Translations under genes and position numbers: made by a program
Notes under the pieces: model-generated
What the model saw: only the letters and a program-made list of their open reading frames with translations
Told to the model about the DNA's origin: nothing
Database searches by the model: none
In this document: positions 33,707 through 43,080 of the stretch, in pieces
How positions within the stretch are numbered: position 1 is the stretch's first letter
Layout of the letters: each line of letters starts with the position of its first letter
Assembly: GCA_023391425.1 (NCBI GenBank)
Contig: JAEWAX010000044.1
Coordinates: 1 to 51,756, forward strand
DNA from: Bacillota bacterium
Lineage (GTDB): Bacteria > Bacillota > Clostridia > Acetivibrionales > DSM-1351
Length of the DNA: 51,756 nt
Direction of reading: 5' to 3'

Positions 33707-36322
33707 ATGGCTACTGCAACTCCTATGATGCAACAATATCTCAATATAAAAGAACAATATAAAGATTGCATTTTGTTCTTTCGTCTTGGGGATTTTTATG
33801 AAATGTTTTTCTCTGATGCTGAAATAGCGTCAAAAGAATTAGAAATAACGCTTACTGGAAAAGATTGTGGTATGGATGAAAGAGCGCCAATGTGTGGCGT
33901 TCCTTTTCATGCTGCCGACGGATATGTTGCACGTCTTATTGCAAAGGGCTACAAGGTTGCTATTTGTGAACAAGTAGAGGATCCAGCACTTGCAAAAGGT
34001 ATTGTTAAACGGGATGTAATTAAGGTTGTAACGCCTGGAACTGTTACAGATATTGCAATGTTAGACGATAGAAAAAACAATTACCTTATGTCGGTTTGTA
34101 GAAATGGAAATTTCTACGGAATTGCTGCTGTCGATATTACTACTGGCGATTTTTATACAACCAGAATTACATGGGGAAATACAAAAGGAAAGTTATTAGA
34201 CGAAATCGCCAAGTACTTGCCTTCTGAACTTGTTGTAAACAGTGAATTTAATAGTGATAAAGAGTTTCTTGCTGTATTGAACAGGCGATTTAATACATAT
34301 ATATCAACCTTTGACGACAGTTCTTTTGAGTATGGAATTGCATTAGATACCTTGAAAACACATTTTGAAAATATAAAGTTAGATTTATCTGATTATGATA
34401 TTTCAGTTAATGCTTCAGGTGCACTTTTAAAATATTTAGATATGACTCAAAAGGTTAGCCTTAATCATATACAGAACTTTAATTCCTATAATATAGATGA
34501 ATATATGGTTCTAGATGCGGCAACGCGCAGAAACCTAGAGCTTACTGAAACTATGAGGGAAAAATCTAAGCGTGGTTCCTTGCTGTGGGTTCTGGATAAA
34601 ACTATGACTTCTATGGGTGGTAGGCTTCTAAGAAAATGGATTGAACAACCGCTTGTAAACCTAGGTGATATCCAACAGCGTTTGAACTCAGTTGACGAAT
34701 TTAAAAATAAGTTTATGGCTCGTGTTGAGGTGAGAGAGCTTCTTAAGAGGGTATATGATATTGAACGTCTAATGGGCAAGGTAGTGCTTGGCAGCGTTAA
34801 TTGCCGAGACTTGATAGCTCTCAAAAATTCCATTGGACAGATTCCATATATTAAAAACTTATTGATTGACTTTGAAGCTCAATATAATAAATATTGCTAT
34901 GAGCAATTGGATTGCCTTGAAGATGTATGTCAACTAATTGAAGCTTCAATAATTGATGATCCTCCTATCACAATAAAAGAGGGCGGAATAATTAAAGCTG
35001 GTTATAATGCAGAGGTGGACAAGCTTAGGCAAGCTTCTACTGAGGGTAAGAACTGGATAGCTGCAATAGAAGCCTCTGAAAGGGAAAAGACAGGTATCAA
35101 GAACCTTAAGGTTGGATTTAACAGAGTTTTTGGATATTACATAGAGGTTACCAAATCATATTTTTCACTTGTTCCAGCAGAATATATTAGAAAGCAAACT
35201 CTTGCAAACTGTGAAAGATATATAACTCCTGAGTTAAAAGAAATAGAAGATACAATTTTAGGTGCGGAAGAAAAAATAATAGATTTAGAGTATAGTTTAT
35301 TCGTGGAAATAAAGGATGCTATAGCTATGCAGTTAACTAGGATTAAGAAAACTGCTAAGTCCCTTGCGGAACTGGATGCACTTGCATCCTTGGCTGATGT
35401 AGCTGATAGAGAAGATTATTGTATGCCAGAGGTTACCTCTACAGATGAAATACAAATAGTTGACGGCAGACATCCTGTAGTTGAAAAAATGATAGATAAA
35501 AGTAGCTTTGTGCCAAATGACACAGTTCTTGATATGGATGAAGATAGACTTGCCGTTATTACTGGACCAAACATGGCCGGCAAGTCTACATATATGAGGC
35601 AAACTGCTCTAATTGTACTGATGGCACAAATAGGCAGCTTTGTTCCTGCAACTTCTGCAAAAATAGGTTTGGTAGATAGAATATTTACAAGGGTTGGAGC
35701 TTCAGATGATTTAGCATCTGGACAAAGTACCTTTATGGTTGAAATGTCTGAGGTGGCAAATATTCTAATAAATGCTACCAAGAAAAGCTTATTAATTCTT
35801 GATGAAATAGGAAGAGGTACGAGTACCTTTGACGGTCTAAGTATTGCTTGGGCTGTTATAGAGTACATAGTAAATAAAGAAAACTTGGGCTGTAGAACAC
35901 TTTTTGCAACACATTATCACGAATTGACTGAGCTAGAGGGCAAAGTGTCTGGCATAAAGAATTATTGTATAACTGTCAAGGAAAAGGGTGACGATGTCAT
36001 ATTCCTTCGTAAAATCATCAGAGGTGGAGCAGATGGCAGCTATGGTATTCAGGTTGCTAAACTTGCAGGTGTGCCCTTGCCTGTAATTGATAGAGCAAAG
36101 GAAATACTTCTAGATTTGGATGATGCAGATATCAACAAAAACGGCAAATCACACAAAGTGAAAAAACAGCTAGAAGGTCAAATGGATCTATTTGCAGCTG
36201 CCACCACAGCAGCTCAGAATAATGAAGTTCTAGAAGACATCAAAAAAATAGACTTGTCTAGGGTTACGCCTATTGACGCGATGAATATTTTATATGAATT
36301 ACAACGGAAGATGAAGGAGTGA
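33707..36322 (+). CDS. mutS: DNA mismatch repair protein MutS
   Basis: An 871-residue mismatch-recognition ATPase. The mismatch-binding Phe-x-Glu is in GDFYEMFFSD near residue 30. The ATPase has Walker A GPNMAGKSTYMRQ and Walker B LLILDEIGRGTSTFDG. A GQMDLF peptide near residue 828 fits the beta-clamp-binding motif. AGGTGG precedes the ATG. It is the first of a mutS-mutL pair, with mutL starting six bases after the stop. Confidence 0.98.
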   Translation: MATATPMMQQYLNIKEQYKDCILFFRLGDFYEMFFSDAEIASKELEITLTGKDCGMDERAPMCGVPFHAADGYVARLIAKGYKVAICEQVEDPALAKGIVKRDVIKVVTPGTVTDIAMLDDRKNNYLMSVCRNGNFYGIAAVDITTGDFYTTRITWGNTKGKLLDEIAKYLPSELVVNSEFNSDKEFLAVLNRRFNTYISTFDDSSFEYGIALDTLKTHFENIKLDLSDYDISVNASGALLKYLDMTQKVSLNHIQNFNSYNIDEYMVLDAATRRNLELTETMREKSKRGSLLWVLDKTMTSMGGRLLRKWIEQPLVNLGDIQQRLNSVDEFKNKFMARVEVRELLKRVYDIERLMGKVVLGSVNCRDLIALKNSIGQIPYIKNLLIDFEAQYNKYCYEQLDCLEDVCQLIEASIIDDPPITIKEGGIIKAGYNAEVDKLRQASTEGKNWIAAIEASEREKTGIKNLKVGFNRVFGYYIEVTKSYFSLVPAEYIRKQTLANCERYITPELKEIEDTILGAEEKIIDLEYSLFVEIKDAIAMQLTRIKKTAKSLAELDALASLADVADREDYCMPEVTSTDEIQIVDGRHPVVEKMIDKSSFVPNDTVLDMDEDRLAVITGPNMAGKSTYMRQTALIVLMAQIGSFVPATSAKIGLVDRIFTRVGASDDLASGQSTFMVEMSEVANILINATKKSLLILDEIGRGTSTFDGLSIAWAVIEYIVNKENLGCRTLFATHYHELTELEGKVSGIKNYCITVKEKGDDVIFLRKIIRGGADGSYGIQVAKLAGVPLPVIDRAKEILLDLDDADINKNGKSHKVKKQLEGQMDLFAAATTAAQNNEVLEDIKKIDLSRVTPIDAMNILYELQRKMKE

Positions 36323-36327
36323 ACTAA

Positions 36328-38508
36328 TTGGGACGCATTATTGTACTGGATGAAAATACTTCAAACAAAATAGCTGCTGGAGAAGTGGTTGAAAGGCCGG
36401 CTTCTGTTATTAAAGAGCTTGTAGAAAATTCTATTGACGCCGGTGCAACAAGCATCTCAGTTGAAATAAGAAACGGCGGTATTTCATACATTAAGGTCAC
36501 TGACAATGGTAGTGGTATGGATGAGGACGATGTTGAAATAGCTTTTGAACGACATGCCACCAGTAAAATAAAAAGAGCTGAAGACTTAGATTCCATTATT
36601 ACAATGGGTTTTAGAGGTGAGGCTTTGGCAAGTATAGCCGCTGTTTCTTCTGTAGAGCTTCAAACCAAGACTGCAAGTAATACCTACGGTATGTATGTTC
36701 ATATAAGTGGGGGAGTATTCAAAGAGGTAAGGCAGACAGGATGTCCTGTCGGCACGACCTTTATTATTAAGGATTTATTTTATAATACACCTGCTAGATA
36801 TAAGTTTTTGAAAAAGGATTCCACAGAGGCTGGATATATTTCAGACACTATATCTAGAATAGCTTTGGGAAATCCTGATATTGCCTTCAAATTGATAAGT
36901 AACAAGGTTGTTCAAATACATACCCCGGGAAATAATGATTTGAAAAGCGCTATTTATAGCATATATGGTAAAGAAATTATAAAAGAACTTATGCAGGTTG
37001 AGTATCAGGATGAAAGGTTTAAGATTACTGGATATGTTGGAAAGCCTGAAGCTGCTCGAGCAAACAGAAGTTATCAGTCACTTTATATAAATAAAAGATA
37101 TGTAAAAAGTAAATTGGTTTCATATGCCGTTGAACAGGCCTATTCAAGTATTCTTATGAAAAATAAGTTTCCTTTTTATGTTCTTAATATTGAGTTAAAT
37201 CCAACTTTAGTTGATGCTAACGTACATCCAGCTAAAATGGATGTACGTTTTGCTGACGAAAGCTACTTGTCTAGAGCTTTATACATGGCAGTTTCAAAGG
37301 CTCTAAGCTCTGGTAGTCTGTTTAATCCTGTATCTGTTTCAAATAAAGATAGAGAGTTATTCAAGTTTAAGGATGTCGGGCCGAAGGATTATGTGCAGGA
37401 GCAGCTTGTACATCAAACAAATAGTGATGATAATAAAACTGCTTATTCAGCTAAAGAAATTAGTAATAATCAATTACAAGTACAGCAATCGCAAGTGCAG
37501 CAATCACATACGCAGCAAACAAATGTACAACCACCATATATGCAGCAATATCAAGTACAGGATTTTGCCAATCCAACTAATTATCAAGATCATGGTGTTT
37601 CAAAAGGAAAATATGGCATAGAAAAAACCTCTGATAATAATTCTGAAGAAATTAAGATGTTTACTAAGGCACTAGAACCATTAGCACGCACAGATTTACG
37701 GAATAATTTGAAATGTGCTGAGAATAACGATAATAGTTTTAATAGTGCTAGTACTATAGACAACGATAGTTTAAATATAACCATCGAAAACGTTAATAGC
37801 TCAAATGATGATTATTTACTCCAGAAGGATTTATCATATGGTGCTATAGAAGCTAATTCTAGTGATAACTTAGACCACAAACAAGTATCTACTATTTTAG
37901 AGACTAAGAATGAAAAAGCTACTCCTGAACTAGAAGATATGAAATACATTGGTCAAGCTTTTTCAACCTACATTATTCTTCAAAATGGAGATGAGCTAGT
38001 TCTAGTGGATCAACATGCTGCACATGAAAGAATATTGTATGAAAAATTAAAAATAAAATATGAGTCACAAGAAAATACTACACAATTGCTTCTTGAGCCA
38101 GTTGTAATTCAGCTACAAACCTATGAATTAAATGGGATTAAATCTAAGGAAGAATTATTTAATAAGATTGGATTTGTGTTTGAGGATTTTGGAAACAATT
38201 CAATAATAATAAGAGGAATTCCATATATGTTAGATGGTTATTCGCCTAGAGACATATTTTTAGAGTTGGCAGACAAGATGCAAGAATCCGTCAAACCTAT
38301 AAATACGCCGCTCGCAGACGATATAATTCACACTATAGCCTGTAAGGCAGCTATTAAAGCAAATAAAAAGCTTGATGATAGGGAAGTCCATCAACTTTTG
38401 AAGGAGCTCGCTAAAACTGGAAGAAGGTATACCTGTCCACATGGCAGACCTACAGTTGTTCGATTAACAAAATACGAAATTGAAAAGATGTTTAAAAGGA
38501 TAGTATAA
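36328..38508 (+). CDS. mutL: DNA mismatch repair protein MutL, endonuclease type
   Basis: A 726-residue protein, long for the family (about 620-660). The N-terminal GHKL ATPase is complete (NKIAAGEVVERPASVIKELV, NSIDAGA, DNGSGM, GFRGEALASI). The C-terminal domain holds the endonuclease motif DQHAAHERILYE, CPHGRP, and a QLLLEP clamp-binding-like peptide. The linker (about 350-530) is unusually long and Gln/Asn/Ser-rich, with repeated QVQQSQVQQSHTQQ-type units, which explains the extra length. The TTG start at 36328 follows AAGGAG. Confidence 0.97.
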   Translation: MGRIIVLDENTSNKIAAGEVVERPASVIKELVENSIDAGATSISVEIRNGGISYIKVTDNGSGMDEDDVEIAFERHATSKIKRAEDLDSIITMGFRGEALASIAAVSSVELQTKTASNTYGMYVHISGGVFKEVRQTGCPVGTTFIIKDLFYNTPARYKFLKKDSTEAGYISDTISRIALGNPDIAFKLISNKVVQIHTPGNNDLKSAIYSIYGKEIIKELMQVEYQDERFKITGYVGKPEAARANRSYQSLYINKRYVKSKLVSYAVEQAYSSILMKNKFPFYVLNIELNPTLVDANVHPAKMDVRFADESYLSRALYMAVSKALSSGSLFNPVSVSNKDRELFKFKDVGPKDYVQEQLVHQTNSDDNKTAYSAKEISNNQLQVQQSQVQQSHTQQTNVQPPYMQQYQVQDFANPTNYQDHGVSKGKYGIEKTSDNNSEEIKMFTKALEPLARTDLRNNLKCAENNDNSFNSASTIDNDSLNITIENVNSSNDDYLLQKDLSYGAIEANSSDNLDHKQVSTILETKNEKATPELEDMKYIGQAFSTYIILQNGDELVLVDQHAAHERILYEKLKIKYESQENTTQLLLEPVVIQLQTYELNGIKSKEELFNKIGFVFEDFGNNSIIIRGIPYMLDGYSPRDIFLELADKMQESVKPINTPLADDIIHTIACKAAIKANKKLDDREVHQLLKELAKTGRRYTCPHGRPTVVRLTKYEIEKMFKRIV

Positions 38509-38512
38509 ACGA

Positions 38513-39451
38513 ATGGAAAAATTAATGAACAAGGTAATTGTAATAGTTGGACCTACTGCCTCTGGTAAGACTAAATTATCAATTGAGCTTGCCAAGAGCT
38601 TGAACGGCGAAATAATTTCAGCAGACTCAATGCAAATATATAAATATATGGATATTGGGACTGCGAAGCCAACTATAGAAGAGATGCAGGGAATAAAACA
38701 CTATTTGATTAATGAGGTATTACCTAGTGAGGAATTTAATGTTGTTAGATTCCAAGAGCTTGCCAATAAATATATTGAAGAAATTATTGCAAAAGGCAAG
38801 CAGCCAATTATAGTTGGTGGTACAGGACTTTATATCAGTTCATTAATAGACAATATAAATTTTAGTGAAAGTGAGTGTGATTGGGAACTTCGTGAAGCTT
38901 TGAAAAAGGAGGCTGAAGAGCATGGCCCACAGTATATCCATGATAAACTAAAGCTAGTTGATGAGCAGGCAGCCAATAACATTCATCCCAATAATGTAAA
39001 GCGCGTAATACGTGCTTTAGAGGTATACTATCAGACACAAAAGCCAATATCTTATCACAATGAGATGTCTCGCCAAGAGCCTTCTAAATATAACTTTTTA
39101 CTTATTGGTTTGACAATGGATAGGCAGCTTTTATATGAAAGAATAGACAAAAGAGTGGATATAATGCTTCAAAATGGGCTGATTGAAGAAGTGAAAAACC
39201 TTATAAAACTTGGTTTTGCTGATTCGATAATTTCTATGCAGGGAATTGGTTATAAAGAAATATTATCATATATAAATAATGAAACTACCTTGGAAGAAGC
39301 TGTTGAGATTATTAAACGAGATTCTCGAAGATACGCCAAGAGACAAATTACTTGGTTTAAAAGAATTAAAGAAATAAAATGGTTTAGTATTGATAATTAT
39401 GGAAATACTCATAATATTGTTGAAGATGTCATAGACCATATATTGCCCTAG
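38513..39451 (+). CDS. miaA: tRNA dimethylallyltransferase MiaA
   Basis: A 312-residue enzyme that adds the dimethylallyl group to A37 of tRNAs, the substrate step for MiaB upstream. The P-loop VGPTASGKTKLSIELAK is followed by ISADSMQIYKYMDIGTAKP and the GGTGLYI motif. It starts four bases after mutL; an ATG at 38525 is an alternative start just before the P-loop. Confidence 0.96.
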   Translation: MEKLMNKVIVIVGPTASGKTKLSIELAKSLNGEIISADSMQIYKYMDIGTAKPTIEEMQGIKHYLINEVLPSEEFNVVRFQELANKYIEEIIAKGKQPIIVGGTGLYISSLIDNINFSESECDWELREALKKEAEEHGPQYIHDKLKLVDEQAANNIHPNNVKRVIRALEVYYQTQKPISYHNEMSRQEPSKYNFLLIGLTMDRQLLYERIDKRVDIMLQNGLIEEVKNLIKLGFADSIISMQGIGYKEILSYINNETTLEEAVEIIKRDSRRYAKRQITWFKRIKEIKWFSIDNYGNTHNIVEDVIDHILP

Positions 39452-39683
39452 TATTACCGCTTATTGACGCAGGATATTAGCGGTGGTAGACATCGTTTAA
39501 GCAGCTATTTTACTTAGCACTTAAGTTAAGCGGTCGGATATTTATATTGCATGTATTGGCATTATCTAGTAAAATAGTTGTATCCAATGTCTTCATATTC
39601 AATATTTGAGGACTTATAAAGTTGAATCCTTAATATGGAGGCTAACTTAGGAAGAAATATATAAAACAAAGGAGTGGATTACT

Positions 39684-39926
39684 TTGGTAAAGAATACAAT
39701 TAATTTGCAAGACATTTTTTTGAATCAGGTTAGGAAAGAGCATATCGCTGTTACTATATACTTAACTAATGGATTTCAACTAAAGGGAATGGTTAAAGGC
39801 TTTGATAATTTTACTGTTGTCCTTGATAGTGATGGAAAGCAACAGTTAGTTTATAAACACGCAATTTCTACTATTAGCCCTATGAGGATAGTAAATTTAA
39901 TATTTAACGAACAAATTAAGGAATAG
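39684..39926 (+). CDS. hfq: RNA chaperone Hfq
   Basis: An 80-residue Sm-like hexamer subunit. It has the N-terminal NLQDIFLNQVRKEH, the Sm1 strand set (VTIYLTNGFQLKGMVKGFDN) and the Sm2 signature (VYKHAISTI). The TTG start at 39684 follows AAAGGAG (39668-39674) by 9 bases. It lies 232 bases after miaA, a neighbour conserved in many bacteria; the gap holds only a weak ACCGCT/AGCGGT stem near 39456-39484. Confidence 0.97.
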   Translation: MVKNTINLQDIFLNQVRKEHIAVTIYLTNGFQLKGMVKGFDNFTVVLDSDGKQQLVYKHAISTISPMRIVNLIFNEQIKE

Positions 39927-40018
39927 AAAAAAGCCGACATAAGTGATATTATCCCTCTAAAGTAGACAGTTTAAATATACAAAACTACTTTGGAGAGATA
40001 ATATCAAAGTCGGCTTTT
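39927..40018. terminator. Bidirectional hfq/lexA terminator with a nested palindrome
   Basis: The outer stem AAAAGCCGAC/GTCGGCTTTT (39929-39938 with 40009-40018) has A- and T-tracts suited to termination both ways. Its loop contains a separate 22-base imperfect inverted repeat (39944-39965 with 39985-40006, 20 of 22 matching) around a 19-base centre. The nested part resembles the two ends of a small mobile element joined together. Confidence 0.8.
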
Positions 40019-40104
40019 ATTGACTAACAAATTTGTTTTTGAGATTTGTTTTTGAGCAAAATAAATTGCTTAATAATATGCAATTCTAAATCATATATGA
40101 TAAA

Positions 40105-40764
40105 TCACATACGCCTAAATACGCCTATTACTTTACCTAAAATAGATACATTATCCTTTACTATAATGGGATCCAATCTGCTATTCTCAGGTTGTAATCT
40201 GATATGATCCTTTTCCTTAAAAAAAGTTTTACAAGTGGCTTCGTCTCCAATAAGGGCAACTACAATATCTCCATTATTTGCAGTAGTCTGTTGCTTTACT
40301 AAGACAAAATCTCTATCCATAATGCCTACTTCAATCATGCTATCACCTTGAACCTTTAGCATAAATGCATCACCATTTTGGACAAATTCCACAGGGAGTG
40401 GAAAGGTATCCGTAATATTTTCAACTGCTAAAATTGGCTGACCTGCAGCGACTTTTCCAACAACAGGAACATCTACCATTTCACGAGAAGTATAATACCC
40501 TTCCTTAGAATTGTTACTTGAATGATTGGTATTTGTATTTAAATTAGAATTGTCTAAAATTTTTATTGCCCTTGGCTTAGTAGCATCTTTCTGAAGGACC
40601 CCACTATCAGTAAGCTTTTGTAAATACGCGTGTACAGTAGAAGTAGACTTAAAACCAACCGCAGAACATATCTCTCTAACTGATGGTGGATATCCATTTT
40701 CATTTACACATTTATAAACATATTCAAGAATTTCCTGTTGTTTAGTTGAATTTTTTTTGGCCAT
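40105..40764 (-). CDS. lexA: SOS repressor LexA
   Basis: A 219-residue repressor. The N-terminal winged helix (about 1-70; YPPSVREICSAVGFKSTSTV) is followed by a linker and the autoproteolytic domain: cleavage Ala107-Gly108 (VAAGQP), Ser142 (GDSMI) and Lys157. The Asn/Ser-rich linker is longer than usual. The start at 40764 is chosen because GGAGGT lies just upstream; the GTG at 40776 overlaps it. LexA-type boxes occur over its own promoter and that of the divergent yneA-like gene. Confidence 0.97.
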   Translation of the reverse strand: MAKKNSTKQQEILEYVYKCVNENGYPPSVREICSAVGFKSTSTVHAYLQKLTDSGVLQKDATKPRAIKILDNSNLNTNTNHSSNNSKEGYYTSREMVDVPVVGKVAAGQPILAVENITDTFPLPVEFVQNGDAFMLKVQGDSMIEVGIMDRDFVLVKQQTTANNGDIVVALIGDEATCKTFFKEKDHIRLQPENSRLDPIIVKDNVSILGKVIGVFRRM

Positions 40765-40925
40765 TTTAACCTCCACGAGCCGCTTAGGGCGATATAATAT
40801 TATGAAATTTCTCTACCTTCTAATTCACTATAATGTGAATAAAGGAGGTTAATTGTATATGCACACATGGTACATAGTAAAAATTTATGAACGCTAACTT
40901 TCCAAATATGTAGATTTCAAAGTAA

Positions 40926-40954
40926 GTATAACACACTAGAATGCAATAATCAAA
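40926..40954 (-). promoter_or_regulatory. Promoter of lexA
   Basis: Minus strand TTGATT (40954-40949), 17-base spacer, TATACT (40931-40926). An SOS box overlaps its -35. Confidence 0.55.
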
Positions 40955-40964
40955 CTAATGTTCG
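40953..40964. promoter_or_regulatory. SOS box over the lexA promoter
   Basis: GAACATTAGTTT on the minus strand, one mismatch to GAAC-N4-GTTC, positioned over the -35 of lexA. Confidence 0.55.
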
Positions 40965-40983
40965 AAAATATTTCTAATATCTA

Positions 40984-41012
40984 TTGACAAAAGAACGTAC
41001 GTTCTATATTAT
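40984..41012 (+). promoter_or_regulatory. Promoter of the yneA-like gene with internal SOS box
   Basis: TTGACA (40984-40989), 17-base spacer, TATTAT (41007-41012). The perfect palindrome GAACGTACGTTC (40993-41004) fills the spacer, ideal for LexA repression. Confidence 0.8.
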
Positions 41013-41023
41013 GTATTTATAAA

Positions 41024-41035
41024 GAACATACGTTT
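41024..41035. promoter_or_regulatory. Second SOS box downstream of the promoter
   Basis: GAACATACGTTT, one mismatch to the palindrome, 31 bases downstream of the first box (close to three helical turns) and directly before the ribosome binding site of the yneA-like gene. Confidence 0.55.
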
Positions 41036-41047
41036 GGGGTGGATGAT

Positions 41048-41338
41048 ATGAGAAATAAAAAATACGTTTTGAAGAGCAAAAAAAAATTTTTTAGTTTTAT
41101 ATTTATTATCTCTCTTTTTGCATTTTTTATAATTTATACGAATTCTGTAGCTGGTTATGAAGAGCCACAGTATCAGTCTATTGTAGTTAACTCTGGAGAT
41201 ACTCTTTGGTCTATAGCAGAGAGGTATGGAAACGACAGCGATATTCGAGAATATATACATATTATTAAAAAAATTAATAACTTAGATTCAAGTGTGTTAT
41301 ATGATAACACTGCTATTTTAGTTCCTGTTAAAGAATAA
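41048..41338 (+). CDS. YneA-like LysM protein, SOS-induced division inhibitor
   Basis: A 96-residue protein: basic N-terminus, one membrane helix (about 15-33) and an external LysM domain (about 45-95; VVNSGDTLWSIAERYG). This is the architecture of YneA of Bacillus, which blocks cell division during the SOS response and is also divergent from lexA. GGGGTGG at 41036-41042 sits 5 bases before the ATG at 41048. Sequence similarity beyond LysM is not assessed; position and promoter carry the call. Confidence 0.85.
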   Translation: MRNKKYVLKSKKKFFSFIFIISLFAFFIIYTNSVAGYEEPQYQSIVVNSGDTLWSIAERYGNDSDIREYIHIIKKINNLDSSVLYDNTAILVPVKE

Positions 41339-41474
41339 TTTAATCTTAAATTTTCAAAGAGTTTATTACATCTTAATTTACTAATAAAGTGTGTTTGTTT
41401 TGAATGTATTATATCTTATCTTATACTTTGATATTCAAAATATAGAAATTTAAACCCTATTTTTAGACAAAAAA

Positions 41475-41503
41475 TTGACAATAGTTAACACTGAGTATAC
41501 TAT
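41475..41503 (+). promoter_or_regulatory. Promoter of the amidohydrolase gene
   Basis: TTGACA (41475-41480), 17-base spacer, TACTAT (41498-41503), about 105 bases before the ATG. A GTTA/TAAC inverted pair lies near 41565-41585 in the leader. Confidence 0.55.
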
Positions 41504-41613
41504 TAATTATAATATGTTCAATGCTAATTAGAGATTTGTTTTCTAATATGTATATTACAAAGGTGTTATTGATTTTGTAACATCACATTTATATAATAGG
41601 GTGGTTGATTACA

Positions 41614-42921
41614 ATGAAGCCTGATAATAGTATACAGAATTTCTGCAAGTATCCAAAAATAACTGCATTCATAAATGTTAATGTGGTGACAATGGATTCT
41701 GAAGAAATTCTAGAAAATCAGAAGGTTATAATCAATAATGGAATTATTGATTATATAGGGCGTGAATATGAAATACCATCAGGAGCACTAGTGATAGATG
41801 CTAACGGTAAATTCCTTATGCCAGGCCTAATTGATATGCATGTCCATATAAATTTCAAAAATGAGCTAGTTTTATACATTGCTAATGGAGTGACAACTGT
41901 AAGAAATATGAGGGAATATAAACTATTCAGATTATTCCCATACATCACAAATATACGTAATAAAATTAATAAAGGTAAGTTAATCGGTCCGACTATATAT
42001 TCTACTGGTTTAATTTATGATGATACACCAATCATATCTAATCCTCCATTTAAAAAGGGAACAGTAAAAGTAAATAAAAAGGCAAAGGTCTACAAATTGA
42101 TAAAGCATGAAAAGAAAAATGGATATGACTTTATTAAAATATACAACCACTTATCAAAGGAGATATATGAAGAAATAATAAAGGTTTCTGCTGAATTTGA
42201 TATACCGGTGGTTGGTCATGTCCCTGATTCAGTAGGAATAGATTTAGCGTTAAAATTAGGACAAAATTCCATAGAACACCTAACCGGATATGATAAGTTT
42301 ATGTATGAACAAAATACTACAAATGAAGAAAAATTAAGTTACTATATAGAAAAGACAAAACAAAATAATATCTGGAACTGTCCAACACTAGTTGTATTTA
42401 CTAAATATATCCCCACCGAAGGACTTATAAATCTTGAGAATAGCTTTAATATGCAATACATACCATGGATTGTTAAATGTTTTTGGAGAATTGAACGTAA
42501 AAAACTCAATAAGTTATTCAGAAAAAACAGCTGGACTTATTTATCTGAGACAGTACACCTACGAAAAAATATTGTAAAAAAGCTCCATGATGAAGGTGCA
42601 AATTTACTTCTTGGTACAGACTCAATGGATGCTTATGTAATACCAGGATTTTCTGCCCATGAGGAATTGAAACTCTTGGTTGATTCTGGATTAACGCCTT
42701 TTGAAGCTATAAAAACTGGCACGATAAACGCTGCTAAATTTCTTAAAGCTATAGATGTTTTGGGGTCAGTCTCTATAGGGAAAAGGGCTGACTTGTTACT
42801 AGTAGATGGTAATCCATTAAAGGATATTGAAAATACAAAAAAGATATCAGGTGTTATGATAAGAGGAAAGTGGATATCAAAAAATCAACTTAATAATTTA
42901 CTTGAAAAAGCAGTAAAATAA
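41614..42921 (+). CDS. Metal-dependent amidohydrolase (imidazolonepropionase-like)
   Basis: A 435-residue amidohydrolase-superfamily enzyme. It has the metal motif MPGLIDMHVHI near residue 70, further metal/catalytic segments VVGHVPDS, IEHLTGYD and LLLGTDSMD, and the C-terminal GKRADLLLVDGNPLKDI closure strand. Relatives are prolidase-like or imidazolonepropionase-like hydrolases of cyclic amides or dipeptides. The substrate is unknown and the neighbours do not help. The start at 41614 follows AGGGTGG by 9 bases; it is a single-gene unit. Confidence 0.82.
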   Translation: MKPDNSIQNFCKYPKITAFINVNVVTMDSEEILENQKVIINNGIIDYIGREYEIPSGALVIDANGKFLMPGLIDMHVHINFKNELVLYIANGVTTVRNMREYKLFRLFPYITNIRNKINKGKLIGPTIYSTGLIYDDTPIISNPPFKKGTVKVNKKAKVYKLIKHEKKNGYDFIKIYNHLSKEIYEEIIKVSAEFDIPVVGHVPDSVGIDLALKLGQNSIEHLTGYDKFMYEQNTTNEEKLSYYIEKTKQNNIWNCPTLVVFTKYIPTEGLINLENSFNMQYIPWIVKCFWRIERKKLNKLFRKNSWTYLSETVHLRKNIVKKLHDEGANLLLGTDSMDAYVIPGFSAHEELKLLVDSGLTPFEAIKTGTINAAKFLKAIDVLGSVSIGKRADLLLVDGNPLKDIENTKKISGVMIRGKWISKNQLNNLLEKAVK

Positions 42922-42999
42922 TTATAGATTATAATTCCTTACATTAATTTGACTAATTCTTTGTATTCTATACATTTTCATCCTTAAAAATCTGATTAT

Positions 43000-43028
43000 T
43001 TGACAATTATAGAATGCGGTAGTATTAT
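43000..43028 (+). promoter_or_regulatory. Promoter of the hydrogenase-4-like operon
   Basis: Consensus TTGACA (43000-43005), 17-base spacer, TATTAT (43023-43028), with a start near 43035 and a leader of about 46 bases. Confidence 0.75.
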
Positions 43029-43080
43029 ATATGCTGTGCTTGACAAGAACTTAACGGCTTTAATTGGAGGTTTTTTATTC

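Noticed and set aside
43000..43080. Extended N-terminus of the HyfB-like protein from a TTG at 43000
   Set aside because: The TTG is the -35 box of a consensus promoter, and GGAGG sits correctly before the ATG at 43081.
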